52,926 bases of DNA from an uncultured Prevotellaceae bacterium (GCA_900316985.1 ONFE01000020.1:1-52926), one strand, 5' to 3'. Shown: positions 25,732 to 35,299, numbered from the stretch's first letter. Numbers and translations: made by a program. The notes: generated from the letters alone by a model not told the origin.

Positions 25732-26895
25732 TTACTGGTTCTTATTCTTGCGTACCAAAGCCTTGATGGTTTCTACAGAAGCCGAAGTGGTGAAGCCGTC
25801 CTCTGGCGTATTCATACAGTAGTCGATGAGTTTGTCGATGGTGGAGACTGCCACATGCATGCGCGTATCGGAAGAGGCATAGTAAATCAATACCCGGCCA
25901 TCTTTGTCTGCAATCCATCCATTGGCAAAAGCCACATTCATCACATCACCGATATACTCCCATCCCTCTGGGACGAGGAAATAGCCGCCCGGCTGTGCTA
26001 TCACCCGTGTAGGATCATCGAGTGCTGTCATGTACATATACAGCACATAGCGCAGGCCTGAGGCACATCCACGAACGCCATGAGCCAGATGGAGCCAGCC
26101 CTTGGGAGTCTTTATAGGATGCGGGCCCTCGCCGTTCTTAACCTCCATAATGGTGTGATAGTGGCGGGCGTTGATAATCTTCTCTTCTTTCACTTCGGCG
26201 TTGGTAATGTCATCAACAAGCGCCCAGCCAATGCCGCCGCCGCTACCCGTATCGATGAATCCATCCTGAGGGCGGGTATAGAGGGCATACTTTCCATCGA
26301 CGAATTCTGGATGAAGCACTACATTGCGCTGCTGGCTCTTCGTCTTCAAATCCGGCAGACGTTCCCAGTTAACAAAATCCTTCGTGCGTGCTATGGCTGC
26401 GGTAGCCGTGGCTGCACTAAGATCACCAGGCTGGCTGTCATCATGTCGCTCCGCACAGAAGATACCGTAAATCCACCCGTCTTCATGGGCTGTCAGTCGC
26501 ATGTCGTAGATGTTGGTTGCTGGAATCACATCATCAGGCATCGTAATCGGTTCATCCCAGAAGCGGAAGTTATCGATTCCGTTGGGACTCTCCGCCACGG
26601 CAAAGAAACTCTTGCGGTCAGCACCTTCAACGCGCACGACAAGCAAGTATTTGCCCTGCCACTTGATGGCGCCGGAATTCAGCGTTGCATTCATCATGAT
26701 GCGCTGCATCAGATAAGGATTGTCTTTCTCGTTGAAGTCATAGCGCCATTCCAGCGGCGTATGCTCAGCGGTGAGAATAGGGTTGGCATACTTTGTATAG
26801 ATACCGTTCCCCCATTCCAGTGGTTCGTTTTTCTTAGTCAGCAGCTCCTCATGGTGTGCACGCAGGGCTGCCACTTTTGCATTAAAATCACTCAT
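25732..26895 (-). CDS. 4-O-beta-mannosyl-glucose phosphorylase (GH130)
   Basis: Phosphorolyses mannosyl-glucose to mannose-1-phosphate and glucose. It has 387 residues, the usual length for GH130 subfamily 1. IYDMRLTAHEDGWIYG puts Asp at residue 131, the position of the catalytic acid in the characterised B. fragilis enzyme. Other family features include RVEGADRKSFFAVAESPNG and DTGSGGGIGWAL, and there is no signal peptide. It is 6 bp after the mannanase gene and starts with ATG 26895. Its product can enter glycolysis after conversion or be used directly by ManC (6755-7822). Confidence 0.95.
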   Translation of the reverse strand: MSDFNAKVAALRAHHEELLTKKNEPLEWGNGIYTKYANPILTAEHTPLEWRYDFNEKDNPYLMQRIMMNATLNSGAIKWQGKYLLVVRVEGADRKSFFAVAESPNGIDNFRFWDEPITMPDDVIPATNIYDMRLTAHEDGWIYGIFCAERHDDSQPGDLSAATATAAIARTKDFVNWERLPDLKTKSQQRNVVLHPEFVDGKYALYTRPQDGFIDTGSGGGIGWALVDDITNAEVKEEKIINARHYHTIMEVKNGEGPHPIKTPKGWLHLAHGVRGCASGLRYVLYMYMTALDDPTRVIAQPGGYFLVPEGWEYIGDVMNVAFANGWIADKDGRVLIYYASSDTRMHVAVSTIDKLIDYCMNTPEDGFTTSASVETIKALVRKNKNQ

Positions 26896-26901
26896 GTCAA
26901 T

Positions 26902-28017
26902 TTATTTTATATCGTCTAGGAATAATGTTTTCTCGTCCTTATAAAAGTCAACGAAATATTTGGCATCTGGCTTCGAGGTGGAAGGTCCGAACCACTCTTC
27001 CTTATAGTTACGCCATGTGAGCAGATAACTAATGGGGAAATCCTTCACGGCTGGTAAAAGTGTTGACGTCCACCATGTAGGCTCTGTCATGTTCTTCATA
27101 CCTGTCTCCGTCAAGGCTGGAATCAGGTTGTGCACCTTTGCAACTTCACAGAGCACCTGCAGATTCTGCTTTGTACAATTAATAAAGGCATCTTTCTCCT
27201 CTGGCTTCCACTGATAGCCATCGAGTCCGAGCATGTCTACACGGTCGTCGCCCGGGTAACGCTCAAGCAGACGTTCTGCCGTCAGATTATCCTGGCAACC
27301 GGGTGAGTAAGACCACACGAGGTTGTCATAGCCATCGGCCTTCAATTTATCTTGCAGCATATTCCATAATGCCTTATACTCTTCCACCGTACAGAGTTTT
27401 TCACCCCACCAGAACCAGGAACCGGAATTCTCATGCCAAGGACGGAAGATAACAGGAATCTTCTGGCCGTTGTCATCTTTCAATGTGGAAAGGAAGTCGG
27501 ATACACGTTGCATCCACCCTTCGAACTTCTCGTGGAACTCACCTCCGGGCAAGATTTTCTTCACTACGGCAGAGTCAGTCACATCCCAAGCAGTACCCTC
27601 GGGGAATTTCTGTCCTGCCCATCCACCGCCTTCAATCGTTGTGACAGGATTACGCGGATGCCAACTCAGGGTTATGATACCTCCACGACGGTAATGATTC
27701 TGAATCTCTTCAGTCATACGGGTGAAAGGAACACTGTCCAAATTTTTCTTGTCACCCATCTCGATACCACCAAGATCAAAGCCCATGATGGCTGGATAAC
27801 TGCCACAAACGTTCTTCACATCGCTGGAGTCTTTGTCATATTCCCATGTAAGTCCATACATCGGATCATCCTGATGTCCATACATGATTCCCTTCTGCTG
27901 GAGAGAGTCCAGGCGTTCTAACAACTGCTGGGCTGCTGCCTTCTGGGGCTCAGCATTCTTCGTGGCACAAGCAACTATCGTCGTTGCAACCAAAACCATT
28001 ACCAAAATCTTTTTCAT
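26902..28017 (-). CDS. Endo-beta-1,4-mannanase lipoprotein (GH26)
   Basis: Cuts beta-mannan or glucomannan, in related systems mainly to mannobiose. It has 371 residues. The signal MKKILVMVLVATTIVACA ends in a lipobox-like segment (IVAC), so the enzyme is probably lipid-anchored. The GH26 fold has its acid/base Glu in RPWHENSGSWFWWG (about residue 197) and its nucleophile Glu in ALTETGMKNM (about residue 303). It is encoded between the CE7 esterase and the GH130 phosphorylase, in the order expected for a mannan-use operon. Confidence 0.94.
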   Translation of the reverse strand: MKKILVMVLVATTIVACATKNAEPQKAAAQQLLERLDSLQQKGIMYGHQDDPMYGLTWEYDKDSSDVKNVCGSYPAIMGFDLGGIEMGDKKNLDSVPFTRMTEEIQNHYRRGGIITLSWHPRNPVTTIEGGGWAGQKFPEGTAWDVTDSAVVKKILPGGEFHEKFEGWMQRVSDFLSTLKDDNGQKIPVIFRPWHENSGSWFWWGEKLCTVEEYKALWNMLQDKLKADGYDNLVWSYSPGCQDNLTAERLLERYPGDDRVDMLGLDGYQWKPEEKDAFINCTKQNLQVLCEVAKVHNLIPALTETGMKNMTEPTWWTSTLLPAVKDFPISYLLTWRNYKEEWFGPSTSKPDAKYFVDFYKDEKTLFLDDIK

Positions 28018-28046
28018 ATGCTATTAATACTTTTATCTTTCTTCCT

Positions 28047-29336
28047 TTATCTCAAATGCATCTGCTTCAGCATCCACTCTTCCCACTCATCCCATTGCTC
28101 TTGAAACCAAAAATGCCAGGTAGCCTGATAGGGTTTGATAGTCTTGGGACCCTTTACGGTGTTATAAGTTGCCCATGCAGTTGTGGGAGGCACAACGTCA
28201 TCATTATAGCCAAACGAGAACCAGCCTGTTTGCTGATCCGTTATGAGACGAGCAAAGTTCACACCGTCGTAATAGCGGGACACCTCAATCTGTTTTTCCT
28301 GACCTTTACCTTTATTCCAATAGAAATAATGTGGCCATCCACATGCGACGCCTTGCAAAGAAGCAGTATGATCGCAAAGAGCGGCATGCACCGGAGCATA
28401 GTAAGTGATACGCTTGTCGAGTGCGGCTGTAGCAAGCGTGAGGAAACCTCCCTGGCTAGAGCCGGATACGCCCATTTCCTTACCATTCCATGGAGTATAT
28501 TCAGCGATGTAGTCGAGAGCACGGATGCAACCGATTATCACTCGCTTATAATAGTTTTTGTCACGGTCGTCCATATTGAATTCCCAATACCCCATCAGGG
28601 CACCATTGAACATATCGTCATAGACCTTCTGCTCCATCGTCACAGGCACTCCGTGAATGCCGATCTCCAAGGTGACGGCACCTTGAGAGGCAGTATAGAC
28701 ATCACCACCATAGGGACGCACGCCTGCACCAGGCACTCTCAACAAAGCAGGATATCTCCCTTCCTTCACAGGAACACAAAGAATGCCATATGTACGATAG
28801 TTCTGCTGCATGTTCTGGAAAGACACTTCATATACGTTCACATCCTTGGTACAACGCTCAGGTAAAAGACGTTTTGTGGGGTTCAAGTCAACCTTACGAG
28901 CATTCTTGAGAGTGTTCTGCCAGAACTCCTCAAAGTCCTTTGGCATAACAGTGGTAGGTTGTAACTTCTCTGGTGAAAAAGCCGCGCTACAGGCTCCTTT
29001 ATACTCCTTACCATCCACGTAGGCTTTTACATCGACACGATAGAAACCCGGTTTCTCCATCTTACCCTTCAGCGTCAGTGTGCCGTCTTTCAACACAACG
29101 CCTTTTTTCTTCACTTCAGGGTACATTTCAGGACCAGCCTCATAGTCAACTTTCACATTATCTATAAGTGTTCCCGAGCGCAACACGTTCACGATGAATC
29201 CACACTGCTCCCCTACCCGATAATTCCAATCCTTATGGTCGGGTGTAACCGTTACCGTAACCGAATTACCGCGAATCTGAGCACCTAAGGTAACATATAC
29301 AATCAGACTCAAACAAAACAATACTAAACGTCTCAT
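28047..29336 (-). CDS. Secreted acetyl esterase (CE7 / AXE1 family)
   Basis: A 429-residue protein with a signal peptide (MRRLVLFCLSLIVYVTLGAQ), an N-terminal beta-sandwich region (residues about 20-125), and an alpha/beta-hydrolase domain. Nucleophile Ser lies in VSGSSQGGFLTL, the likely acid in YNDDVVPP and the likely His in TWHFWFQ. CE7 enzymes remove acetyl groups from sugars and xylo-oligosaccharides. As the first gene of the mannan operon this one probably deacetylates acetylated mannan or its oligosaccharides. A consensus promoter lies 37-65 bp upstream. The exact substrate is inferred. Confidence 0.9.
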   Translation of the reverse strand: MRRLVLFCLSLIVYVTLGAQIRGNSVTVTVTPDHKDWNYRVGEQCGFIVNVLRSGTLIDNVKVDYEAGPEMYPEVKKKGVVLKDGTLTLKGKMEKPGFYRVDVKAYVDGKEYKGACSAAFSPEKLQPTTVMPKDFEEFWQNTLKNARKVDLNPTKRLLPERCTKDVNVYEVSFQNMQQNYRTYGILCVPVKEGRYPALLRVPGAGVRPYGGDVYTASQGAVTLEIGIHGVPVTMEQKVYDDMFNGALMGYWEFNMDDRDKNYYKRVIIGCIRALDYIAEYTPWNGKEMGVSGSSQGGFLTLATAALDKRITYYAPVHAALCDHTASLQGVACGWPHYFYWNKGKGQEKQIEVSRYYDGVNFARLITDQQTGWFSFGYNDDVVPPTTAWATYNTVKGPKTIKPYQATWHFWFQEQWDEWEEWMLKQMHLR

Positions 29337-29372
29337 TCAGGCAATATAGATTTAGTTATTCTTAATCTTCTG

Positions 29373-29401
29373 CAAAGATACGAATTAAACAAACAAAACA
29401 A
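29373..29401 (-). promoter_or_regulatory. Promoter for the mannan operon
   Basis: On the minus strand, TTG (29401-29399), an 18-bp spacer, then TATCTTTG (29380-29373), a perfect TAnnTTTG. The leader to the esterase ATG is about 30 nt. No operator could be recognised. Confidence 0.65.
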
Positions 29402-29448
29402 TGATACTATTTTGACAGTGTTTTATACTTTAGGAAAAAGCCCTTGTT

Positions 29449-29486
29449 AAAAAAAGTAAATATGACTCTATATCAACAATATAGAG
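29449..29486 (-). terminator. Possible terminator after the ileS-dksA-lspA operon
   Basis: CTCTATAT (29466-29473) pairs with ATATAGAG (29479-29486). On the minus strand it is followed after about 10 nt by a run of seven T. It lies about 50 bp beyond the last gene. The remainder of the 29337-29534 gap holds only the mannan promoter. Confidence 0.45.
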
Positions 29487-29534
29487 CAAAATAGTACCAA
29501 TGAATTAGATGTAAGTGGTCTAATAGAGAAGGTT

Positions 29535-29738
29535 TTATTCAAGTATCCTACCGTTCCAATACGCTTTGGAACCGCGAATTTCGATAATTCCTCCAAGCCA
29601 TTCGGTAAGAGGGAGCTCGCCAGAAAAAGTATAGTAATTTACGACATTTCCTTCCTGCAACTCAACTACGGCCTGAACCAACACATCACCATCTACATGG
29701 ACTTCATGAGCTGCCACCTTTCTAATACTCTTTACCAT
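29535..29738 (-). CDS. Small conserved-looking protein of unknown function
   Basis: A 67-residue protein from ATG 29738 (a GTG lies one codon upstream). It has no signal peptide or membrane helix. The sequence alternates polar and aliphatic residues (HEVHVDGDVLVQAVVELQEG) and contains LPLTEWLGGIIEIRG, suggesting a small beta-rich fold. It starts 5 bp after the DUF4296 gene and is therefore probably in the ileS-dksA-lspA operon. No family is recognised. Confidence 0.6.
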   Translation of the reverse strand: MVKSIRKVAAHEVHVDGDVLVQAVVELQEGNVVNYYTFSGELPLTEWLGGIIEIRGSKAYWNGRILE

Positions 29739-29743
29739 CACAG

Positions 29744-30673
29744 TTACCTTTCCAATTTTTCTACAGGAGCACCAGAGCCATCCGGGGCAGCATTTATCCT
29801 ATTCATATGGCGGGGCTTGTTTTCACGGTCGTCCTGTGCTGAATTCCTTCCAATGCTGTCTGGAGTACTTTTTACAGCCTGCTTAGCTTCATGAATACGC
29901 ATACGCAAGAGTTGGATACGGTTAATGAAAAGCAGCTTAAGTGTAGTGGTGGTCTGCGCGTTTTGTTCTTTGTTCAGATAGAAGAAACCGCGTATTTCCT
30001 TCACGCCCAAATTATCGTTGTCAGTAACTTCAAGGTTATACCGGCTGTTGGAGGAGAAATGGGTGGTACGTGTCGCTACACTGTCATTCTTATACTGAAC
30101 GGCAAGCATGGCAATACCATCCTTAAAGCCTTCCTGATAGAGGAATTGCGTATCAAATCCAAGATTGAAACGGTCACCTTTGTGATAGGCTGTATCCGCC
30201 TTTATAACAAATGACATTACATTATTCGGCTTACGTTGCATAAGAACAAGACCAGGTTCAAGAGGCCATACGTTAGCCGTATCTCCTTGTACGACACGGG
30301 CATTCATAGCACTCATACTTGCACCCACCTGTGCGGCCTCGGCCCTCACTCGTTCGGAAAGCGATTTATAGACCTTCTGCAGATCTTCAGCATGGCGCAT
30401 GTAATAGACCATTGACTTTTCAAATTTCTCCTCACTTACGTTATGCTTCTTCAGGACTGCCAACTTATACAAACGCTCATTATAAGCCCTGTTTTCATCA
30501 TTCAGCATATCACCATAAAGCATTCCAAGGGCCACATGATAATCATAAAGCACCTCCTCCAGTTCTTTAGGTTGGAGATACTCGCTGGGTATGGAATCAC
30601 CACAGCTGCAAAAACCAGAGGCAACGATGAAGGCAATAGCCAATAGAAAAGAGAAATGAAAAAAGCGGTGCAT
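29744..30673 (-). CDS. DUF4296 domain lipoprotein
   Basis: A 309-residue putative lipoprotein: a hydrophobic signal (FLLAIAFIVASGFCSC) precedes Gly-Asp-Ser. Residues about 28-105 match the DUF4296 pattern (a helical region with EVLYDYHVALGM and VSEEKFEKSMVYYMRH). The rest is probably beta-rich, ending in a charged, disordered tail after about residue 265. It lies 4 bp after lspA, the same neighbourhood in which this family is usually found in Bacteroidetes. Since LspA cleaves lipoprotein signals, this protein may be one of its substrates. The function is unknown. Confidence 0.8.
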   Translation of the reverse strand: MHRFFHFSFLLAIAFIVASGFCSCGDSIPSEYLQPKELEEVLYDYHVALGMLYGDMLNDENRAYNERLYKLAVLKKHNVSEEKFEKSMVYYMRHAEDLQKVYKSLSERVRAEAAQVGASMSAMNARVVQGDTANVWPLEPGLVLMQRKPNNVMSFVIKADTAYHKGDRFNLGFDTQFLYQEGFKDGIAMLAVQYKNDSVATRTTHFSSNSRYNLEVTDNDNLGVKEIRGFFYLNKEQNAQTTTTLKLLFINRIQLLRMRIHEAKQAVKSTPDSIGRNSAQDDRENKPRHMNRINAAPDGSGAPVEKLER

Positions 30674-30677
30674 GGTG

Positions 30678-31346
30678 TTACTCGTTTAAATCATTTTCAG
30701 CAGGAACCGACTCCTCCTTAGGTTTTTCATCTTTGAAAAGTTCCGTCAACTCTTTCTGATAGAAGATGAGGACGGCTACCACTCCTACCGACACGCAGGC
30801 GTCAGCAAAGTTGAAGACCGGAGAGAAGAATATATAATCCTCGCCGCCCCAAATAGGAAGCCAATCCGGAAAAGTACTCTCTATAAGCGGGAAATAGAAC
30901 ATATCGACGACCTTGCCCATCAAGAATGGAGCATAGCCGTCTCCAAAAGGTACGAAATAACTTACATAGTAAGGTGATGACCCGCTGAATATGAGCCCGT
31001 AAAACATAGAGTCAAAGATATTTCCTGCAGCACCCGCAGTGACAACAGCCACACATATCAGATAGCCCAAACGGCATCCTCGACGCACAAGCAGCGAAAT
31101 ATAATAGCAAAGCAATGCTATAGCGGCTATTCGGAACAGACTGAGTACCAACTTGTTGACAAAGGTCATACCGAAAGCCATTCCATTATTCTCAATATAA
31201 TGGATTTTGAACCACGAGGTAATCTCTATGGTGTCATAAAGCGGCATATTGGTCTTGACCCAAATCTTGATGACCTGATCAATGACCAATAATGCCAGAA
31301 TGAGGATAGCGGCAATAAGACCGCGTGATTTCTTAGTGTTTGCCAT
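30678..31346 (-). CDS. lspA: Lipoprotein signal peptidase (signal peptidase II)
   Basis: Inner-membrane aspartic protease that cleaves prolipoprotein signals. It has 222 residues with four transmembrane helices. The two catalytic Asp residues lie in AAGNIFDSMFYG (about residue 116) and FNFADACVSVG (about 180). WFKIHYIENNGMAFGM is the N-terminal family motif. It is longer than E. coli LspA (164 aa) because of an extra loop (about 130-170) and a charged C-terminal tail, both common in Bacteroidetes. It overlaps the dksA end by 14 bp, so the two are probably translationally coupled. Confidence 0.95.
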   Translation of the reverse strand: MANTKKSRGLIAAILILALLVIDQVIKIWVKTNMPLYDTIEITSWFKIHYIENNGMAFGMTFVNKLVLSLFRIAAIALLCYYISLLVRRGCRLGYLICVAVVTAGAAGNIFDSMFYGLIFSGSSPYYVSYFVPFGDGYAPFLMGKVVDMFYFPLIESTFPDWLPIWGGEDYIFFSPVFNFADACVSVGVVAVLIFYQKELTELFKDEKPKEESVPAENDLNE

Positions 31347-31713
31347 TCATTTTGCTTTGAACACTCAGCGTAGCATGAGGTACGGCACGAAGCCTTTCCT
31401 TTGGTATCAGCTCGCCTGTAATACGGTCTATGCCGTAAGTTTTGTTCTGGATGCGTACAAGGGCAGCCTCGAGTCCCTGAATAAACTTCTGCAAACGAGC
31501 GGCCTGCGTCATCAGTTCTTCCTTAGTCTGCGTGGCACTACCCTCTTCCAGCACCTTATAGGTGGGTGAAGTGTCATCCACATCATTACCATCAGCATTC
31601 ATCAGTGTGCGCATCATCTGCTGGTAGTCGTGCTTTGCAACTGCCATCTTTTCATCGATGATTTCCTTGAACTCCTGGAGTTCTTCGTCGCTGTAGCGTG
31701 TCTTTTCTGCCAT
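31333..31713 (-). CDS. DksA/TraR-family regulator without zinc-finger cysteines
   Basis: A 126-residue protein from ATG 31713 (MAEKTRYSDEELQEFKEIID). It has the DksA layout: a long coiled coil (about residues 8-90, containing the conserved DGNDVDDTSPTYKVLEEG) and a C-terminal globular part. The C4 zinc finger is missing all four Cys: the usual positions read Asp and Thr in YGIDRITGELI and two Ser in LSVQSK. Cysteine-free DksA proteins exist elsewhere. DksA acts on RNA polymerase with ppGpp. Located between ileS and lspA, the usual Bacteroidetes arrangement. Confidence 0.87.
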   Translation of the reverse strand: MAEKTRYSDEELQEFKEIIDEKMAVAKHDYQQMMRTLMNADGNDVDDTSPTYKVLEEGSATQTKEELMTQAARLQKFIQGLEAALVRIQNKTYGIDRITGELIPKERLRAVPHATLSVQSKMNGKH

Positions 31714-31753
31714 ATTAATTATAGGTTTAGGGTTATAAGGAGGCAAAGTCAAT

Positions 31754-34700
31754 TTATGACTTCACCACCTTAATATTAATACTAAAATCGTCAAAATCAA
31801 TTTCCTGACCATCATTATAGGCCACCTCAATGCTATCGGCCAATACCTGCGTCTTGATGTACTCGGCATAGTCGGCGATAGCGGCATCCGTCTGCTCATT
31901 CGGAGCAATGGTAACCTTAATACGGTCGGTAATCTCGAAACCGCTGTCCTTACGGATATTCTGAATGCGGTTGATGAGTTCACGGGCCATACCTTCCTTG
32001 AGGAGTTCGTCGCTCAACTGAACTTCAAGTGCCACGGTGAGGTTGCCTTCATTGGAAACGAGCCATCCGGGAATATCCTCGCTGATAATCTCCACATCGG
32101 CAGCATCCACTACGGCTTCCTGTCCTTCAACTTCCAGCTTCAGGCTTCCTTCGTTTTCAAGTTGAGCTATCTGCTCCTGAGAAAGCATAGTCATCTGGGC
32201 GGCAATGCCCTTCATCAACTTTCCGAACTTCTTACCCATTGTACGGAAGTTGCACTTCACCTTCTTCACCAGAATGCCCTGACCTTCCACAAACGTGAGT
32301 TCCTTTACATTCACTTCGTTCATAATCAGGTCTTTCACGGCCTCGATATGCTTCTGTTGCTCGGCGTCAACGGCAGGAATCATAATCTTCTGCAGAGGTT
32401 GACGAACCTTGATGTTCACCTTACGGCGAAGAGCAAGAACCATAGAGGTAATCTTCTGAGCCATCTCCATACGGGCTTCAAGATCGGTGTCAACAGCATT
32501 GGCATCTGCCTCGGGGAAACTTACAAGATGAACAGAAGTGTTGCTACCCGTCAAGTCGCGATAAAGTTCATCGGCATAGAACGGAGAGAAGGGAGCCAGC
32601 AGTTTTGAAACCGTCAGCAGGCAAGTATAGAGCGTCTGATAGGCCGAAAGTTTGTCGGCAGACATCTCCTTACCCCAGAAACGCTTACGGTTCAGACGTA
32701 CATACCAGTTGGATAGGTCATCGCTGACAAAGGTGTCAATGTAACGGCCAGCCTTCGTTGGCTCAAAGTCAGCCAAAGCCTCATCTACGTTCTTGACAAG
32801 CGTATTGAGCGATGAGAGAATCCATCTGTCAATCTCAGGACGCTCGGCGAAAGGCACCTGTGGCAATTCCGTATCAAAACCATCTACGTTGGCATAGAGG
32901 GCAAAGAAGCTATACGTATTATATAAGGTACCGAAGAACTTGCGGCGGATTTCCTCAACGCCCTTCGGATCATACTTCAGGTTGTCCCATGGCTGAGTAT
33001 TGGTGAGCATATAGAAGCGAACGGCATCAGCACCGTTCTTCTCAATCTCAGAGAAAGGATTCACCACATTACCGATATGCTTCGACATCTTGATACCCTT
33101 TGCATCGAGCACCAGACCGCTTGAAATCACATTCTTGAAGGCTACGGAATCGAAGATCATCGTGGCAATAGCATGCAGTGTGAAGAACCATCCACGAGTC
33201 TGATCAACTCCTTCGTTGATGAAATCGCATGGGAAAGCAAGTCCCTTGTCAATGGCATCTTTGTTCTCAAACGGATAGTGAACTTGCGCATAAGGCATGG
33301 AACCGGAATCGAACCACACATCAATGAGGTCGGTCTCACGAACCAGAGGCTTTCCGCTTTCGCCCACCAGAACGATATCATCCACATACGGACGGTGCAG
33401 GTCAATCCTGTCATAGTTCGCCTGACTCATATCGCCAGGAACGAAGCCTTTCTCCTCTAAAGGATTCGACTTCATCACCCCGGCATTCACGGCCTTCTCA
33501 ATCTCTGCATAAAGCTCTTCCAACGAACCGATGCAGATTTCCTCGCGGGTGTCCTTATTGCGCCAGATAGGCAGCGGAGTACCCCAGAAGCGAGAACGCG
33601 AAAGGTTCCAGTCGTTCAAATTCTCAAGCCAATTGCCGAATCGGCCCGTACCTGTTGATTCAGGTTTCCAGTTGATGGTCTTATTAAGTTCCACCATGCG
33701 CTCCTTGCAAGCCGTGGAACGGATGAACCAAGAGTCGAGCGGATAGTAGAGCACGGGTTTGTCGGTACGCCAGCAATGCGGATAGTTGTGCACGTGCTTC
33801 TCAATCTTATAGACGGAGCCTTCCTGCTTCATCTCCATGCAGAGCACGATATTGAGGTCTTCAGCCTTCATGGCACCCTGCTCGTCGTACTTGCCGTTCT
33901 TGTTGAACTCAGGTGCATAGGCATTCTTCACGTAGTCACCGGCATGCTTGCCATAAGCCTCCACGTTCACACAGACTTTCACAAACTCTTCGGCCAACTC
34001 GTCCATCACGTAATACTTACCCTGCAAGTCAACCATCGGGCGTGTTTCACCGCCCTTGTTAATGAGGAAGAGCGAGGGAATGCCTGCATCTTTGGCCACC
34101 TTGGCGTCATCGGCACCGAAAGTAGGTGCAATATGCACGATACCCGTACCATCGTCGGTGGTCACATAGTCACCGGGGATCACGCGGAAGGCCACTTCCT
34201 CCATCTCAATGAACTTATCATTTCCGACGGAGAAGATACGCTCAGGATGTTCCTTGGCTGCCTTCTTCACGAAAGGAGCGGCATTGTCATCCACTTTCTC
34301 GCAAGGTTTCACCCAAGGCATCAGCTGCTCATAGTGCATGCCCACGAGGTCGGAACCCTTATACTGACCGACAACACGATAGGGAACCACTTTGTCACCG
34401 GGCTTGAATTCCATCTCGGCAAACTCGCCCTCAGGCTTCAGGTAGCTGTCAACCAAGGCAGCAGCCATCACGGCCGAAATCTTCTCGCCGTTATAGGGAT
34501 TGAACGTCTGCAGGCAGACATAGTCAATCTTCGGACCTACGCAGAGCGCGGTATTTGAAGGCAATGTCCAGGGGGTAGTGGTCCAGGCCAGAAACACAGG
34601 TGTGCCCCACTCCTTCATTTCAGGACGCGGATCCACAATCTTGAACTGAGCCGTACAGGTGGTGTCCTTCACATCACGGTAGCAGCCCGGCTGGTTCAGC

Positions 34701-35299
34701 TCATGACTCGACAAACCCGTTCCGGCACCGGGTGAATACGGCTGGATAGTATAGCCCTTATAGAGCAGACCTTTCTGATAGAACTGCTTTAGCAACCACC
34801 AGAGTGTCTCGATATACTTGTTGTCGTAGGTAATATAAGGATGGTCAAGATCCACGAAATAGCCCATCTTCTCCGTCAGGTCGCGCCATTCCTGCGTATA
34901 CATCATGACGTTCTCACGGCACTTGCGGTTGTAGTCCTCCACAGAGATGTACTTCTCCGAGTCCTTGTTATCGATATCGGCTTTGGTGATGCCCAATTCC
35001 TTTTCCACGCCAAGCTCGACGGGAAGTCCATGGGTGTCCCATCCTGCCTTACGGTGAACCTGATAGCCCTTCATCGTCTTATAACGGTTGAAGGTATCCT
35101 TGATGGTGCGGGCCAGCACATGGTGAATGCCAGGATGGCCGTTTGCCGAGGGAGGTCCCTCATAGAATACAAACTGAGGACATCCCTCACGTTCCTCGAT
35201 GCTCTTATGGAATACGTCCTCGGCATTCCATTGCTCCAATACCTGCTGGTTGGTTGCGTGCAGGTTAAGGCCGTCATGTTCGGCAAATTTCTTGGCCAT
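31754..35299 (-). CDS. ileS: Isoleucyl-tRNA synthetase
   Basis: Charges tRNA-Ile and edits mischarged Val. It has 1181 residues, typical of the longer Bacteroidetes form. The class I signatures are visible: HIGH-type motif GHPGIHH (about residues 55-61) and KMSK motif in GIKMSKHIGN (about 750). The editing domain lies between, with TTPWTLPSNTALCVGP. DDGTGIVHIAPTFGADD is also typical, and the C-terminal anticodon-binding region is complete. The start is ATG 35299. It is the first gene of the operon with dksA, lspA, DUF4296 and a small protein, with its own promoter about 50 bp upstream. Confidence 0.97.
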   Translation of the reverse strand: MAKKFAEHDGLNLHATNQQVLEQWNAEDVFHKSIEEREGCPQFVFYEGPPSANGHPGIHHVLARTIKDTFNRYKTMKGYQVHRKAGWDTHGLPVELGVEKELGITKADIDNKDSEKYISVEDYNRKCRENVMMYTQEWRDLTEKMGYFVDLDHPYITYDNKYIETLWWLLKQFYQKGLLYKGYTIQPYSPGAGTGLSSHELNQPGCYRDVKDTTCTAQFKIVDPRPEMKEWGTPVFLAWTTTPWTLPSNTALCVGPKIDYVCLQTFNPYNGEKISAVMAAALVDSYLKPEGEFAEMEFKPGDKVVPYRVVGQYKGSDLVGMHYEQLMPWVKPCEKVDDNAAPFVKKAAKEHPERIFSVGNDKFIEMEEVAFRVIPGDYVTTDDGTGIVHIAPTFGADDAKVAKDAGIPSLFLINKGGETRPMVDLQGKYYVMDELAEEFVKVCVNVEAYGKHAGDYVKNAYAPEFNKNGKYDEQGAMKAEDLNIVLCMEMKQEGSVYKIEKHVHNYPHCWRTDKPVLYYPLDSWFIRSTACKERMVELNKTINWKPESTGTGRFGNWLENLNDWNLSRSRFWGTPLPIWRNKDTREEICIGSLEELYAEIEKAVNAGVMKSNPLEEKGFVPGDMSQANYDRIDLHRPYVDDIVLVGESGKPLVRETDLIDVWFDSGSMPYAQVHYPFENKDAIDKGLAFPCDFINEGVDQTRGWFFTLHAIATMIFDSVAFKNVISSGLVLDAKGIKMSKHIGNVVNPFSEIEKNGADAVRFYMLTNTQPWDNLKYDPKGVEEIRRKFFGTLYNTYSFFALYANVDGFDTELPQVPFAERPEIDRWILSSLNTLVKNVDEALADFEPTKAGRYIDTFVSDDLSNWYVRLNRKRFWGKEMSADKLSAYQTLYTCLLTVSKLLAPFSPFYADELYRDLTGSNTSVHLVSFPEADANAVDTDLEARMEMAQKITSMVLALRRKVNIKVRQPLQKIMIPAVDAEQQKHIEAVKDLIMNEVNVKELTFVEGQGILVKKVKCNFRTMGKKFGKLMKGIAAQMTMLSQEQIAQLENEGSLKLEVEGQEAVVDAADVEIISEDIPGWLVSNEGNLTVALEVQLSDELLKEGMARELINRIQNIRKDSGFEITDRIKVTIAPNEQTDAAIADYAEYIKTQVLADSIEVAYNDGQEIDFDDFSINIKVVKS

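Noticed and set aside
33086-33100. Defective KMSKS motif in ileS (KMSKH)
   Set aside because: The Lys residues needed for catalysis are present and the last position is variable in this family.
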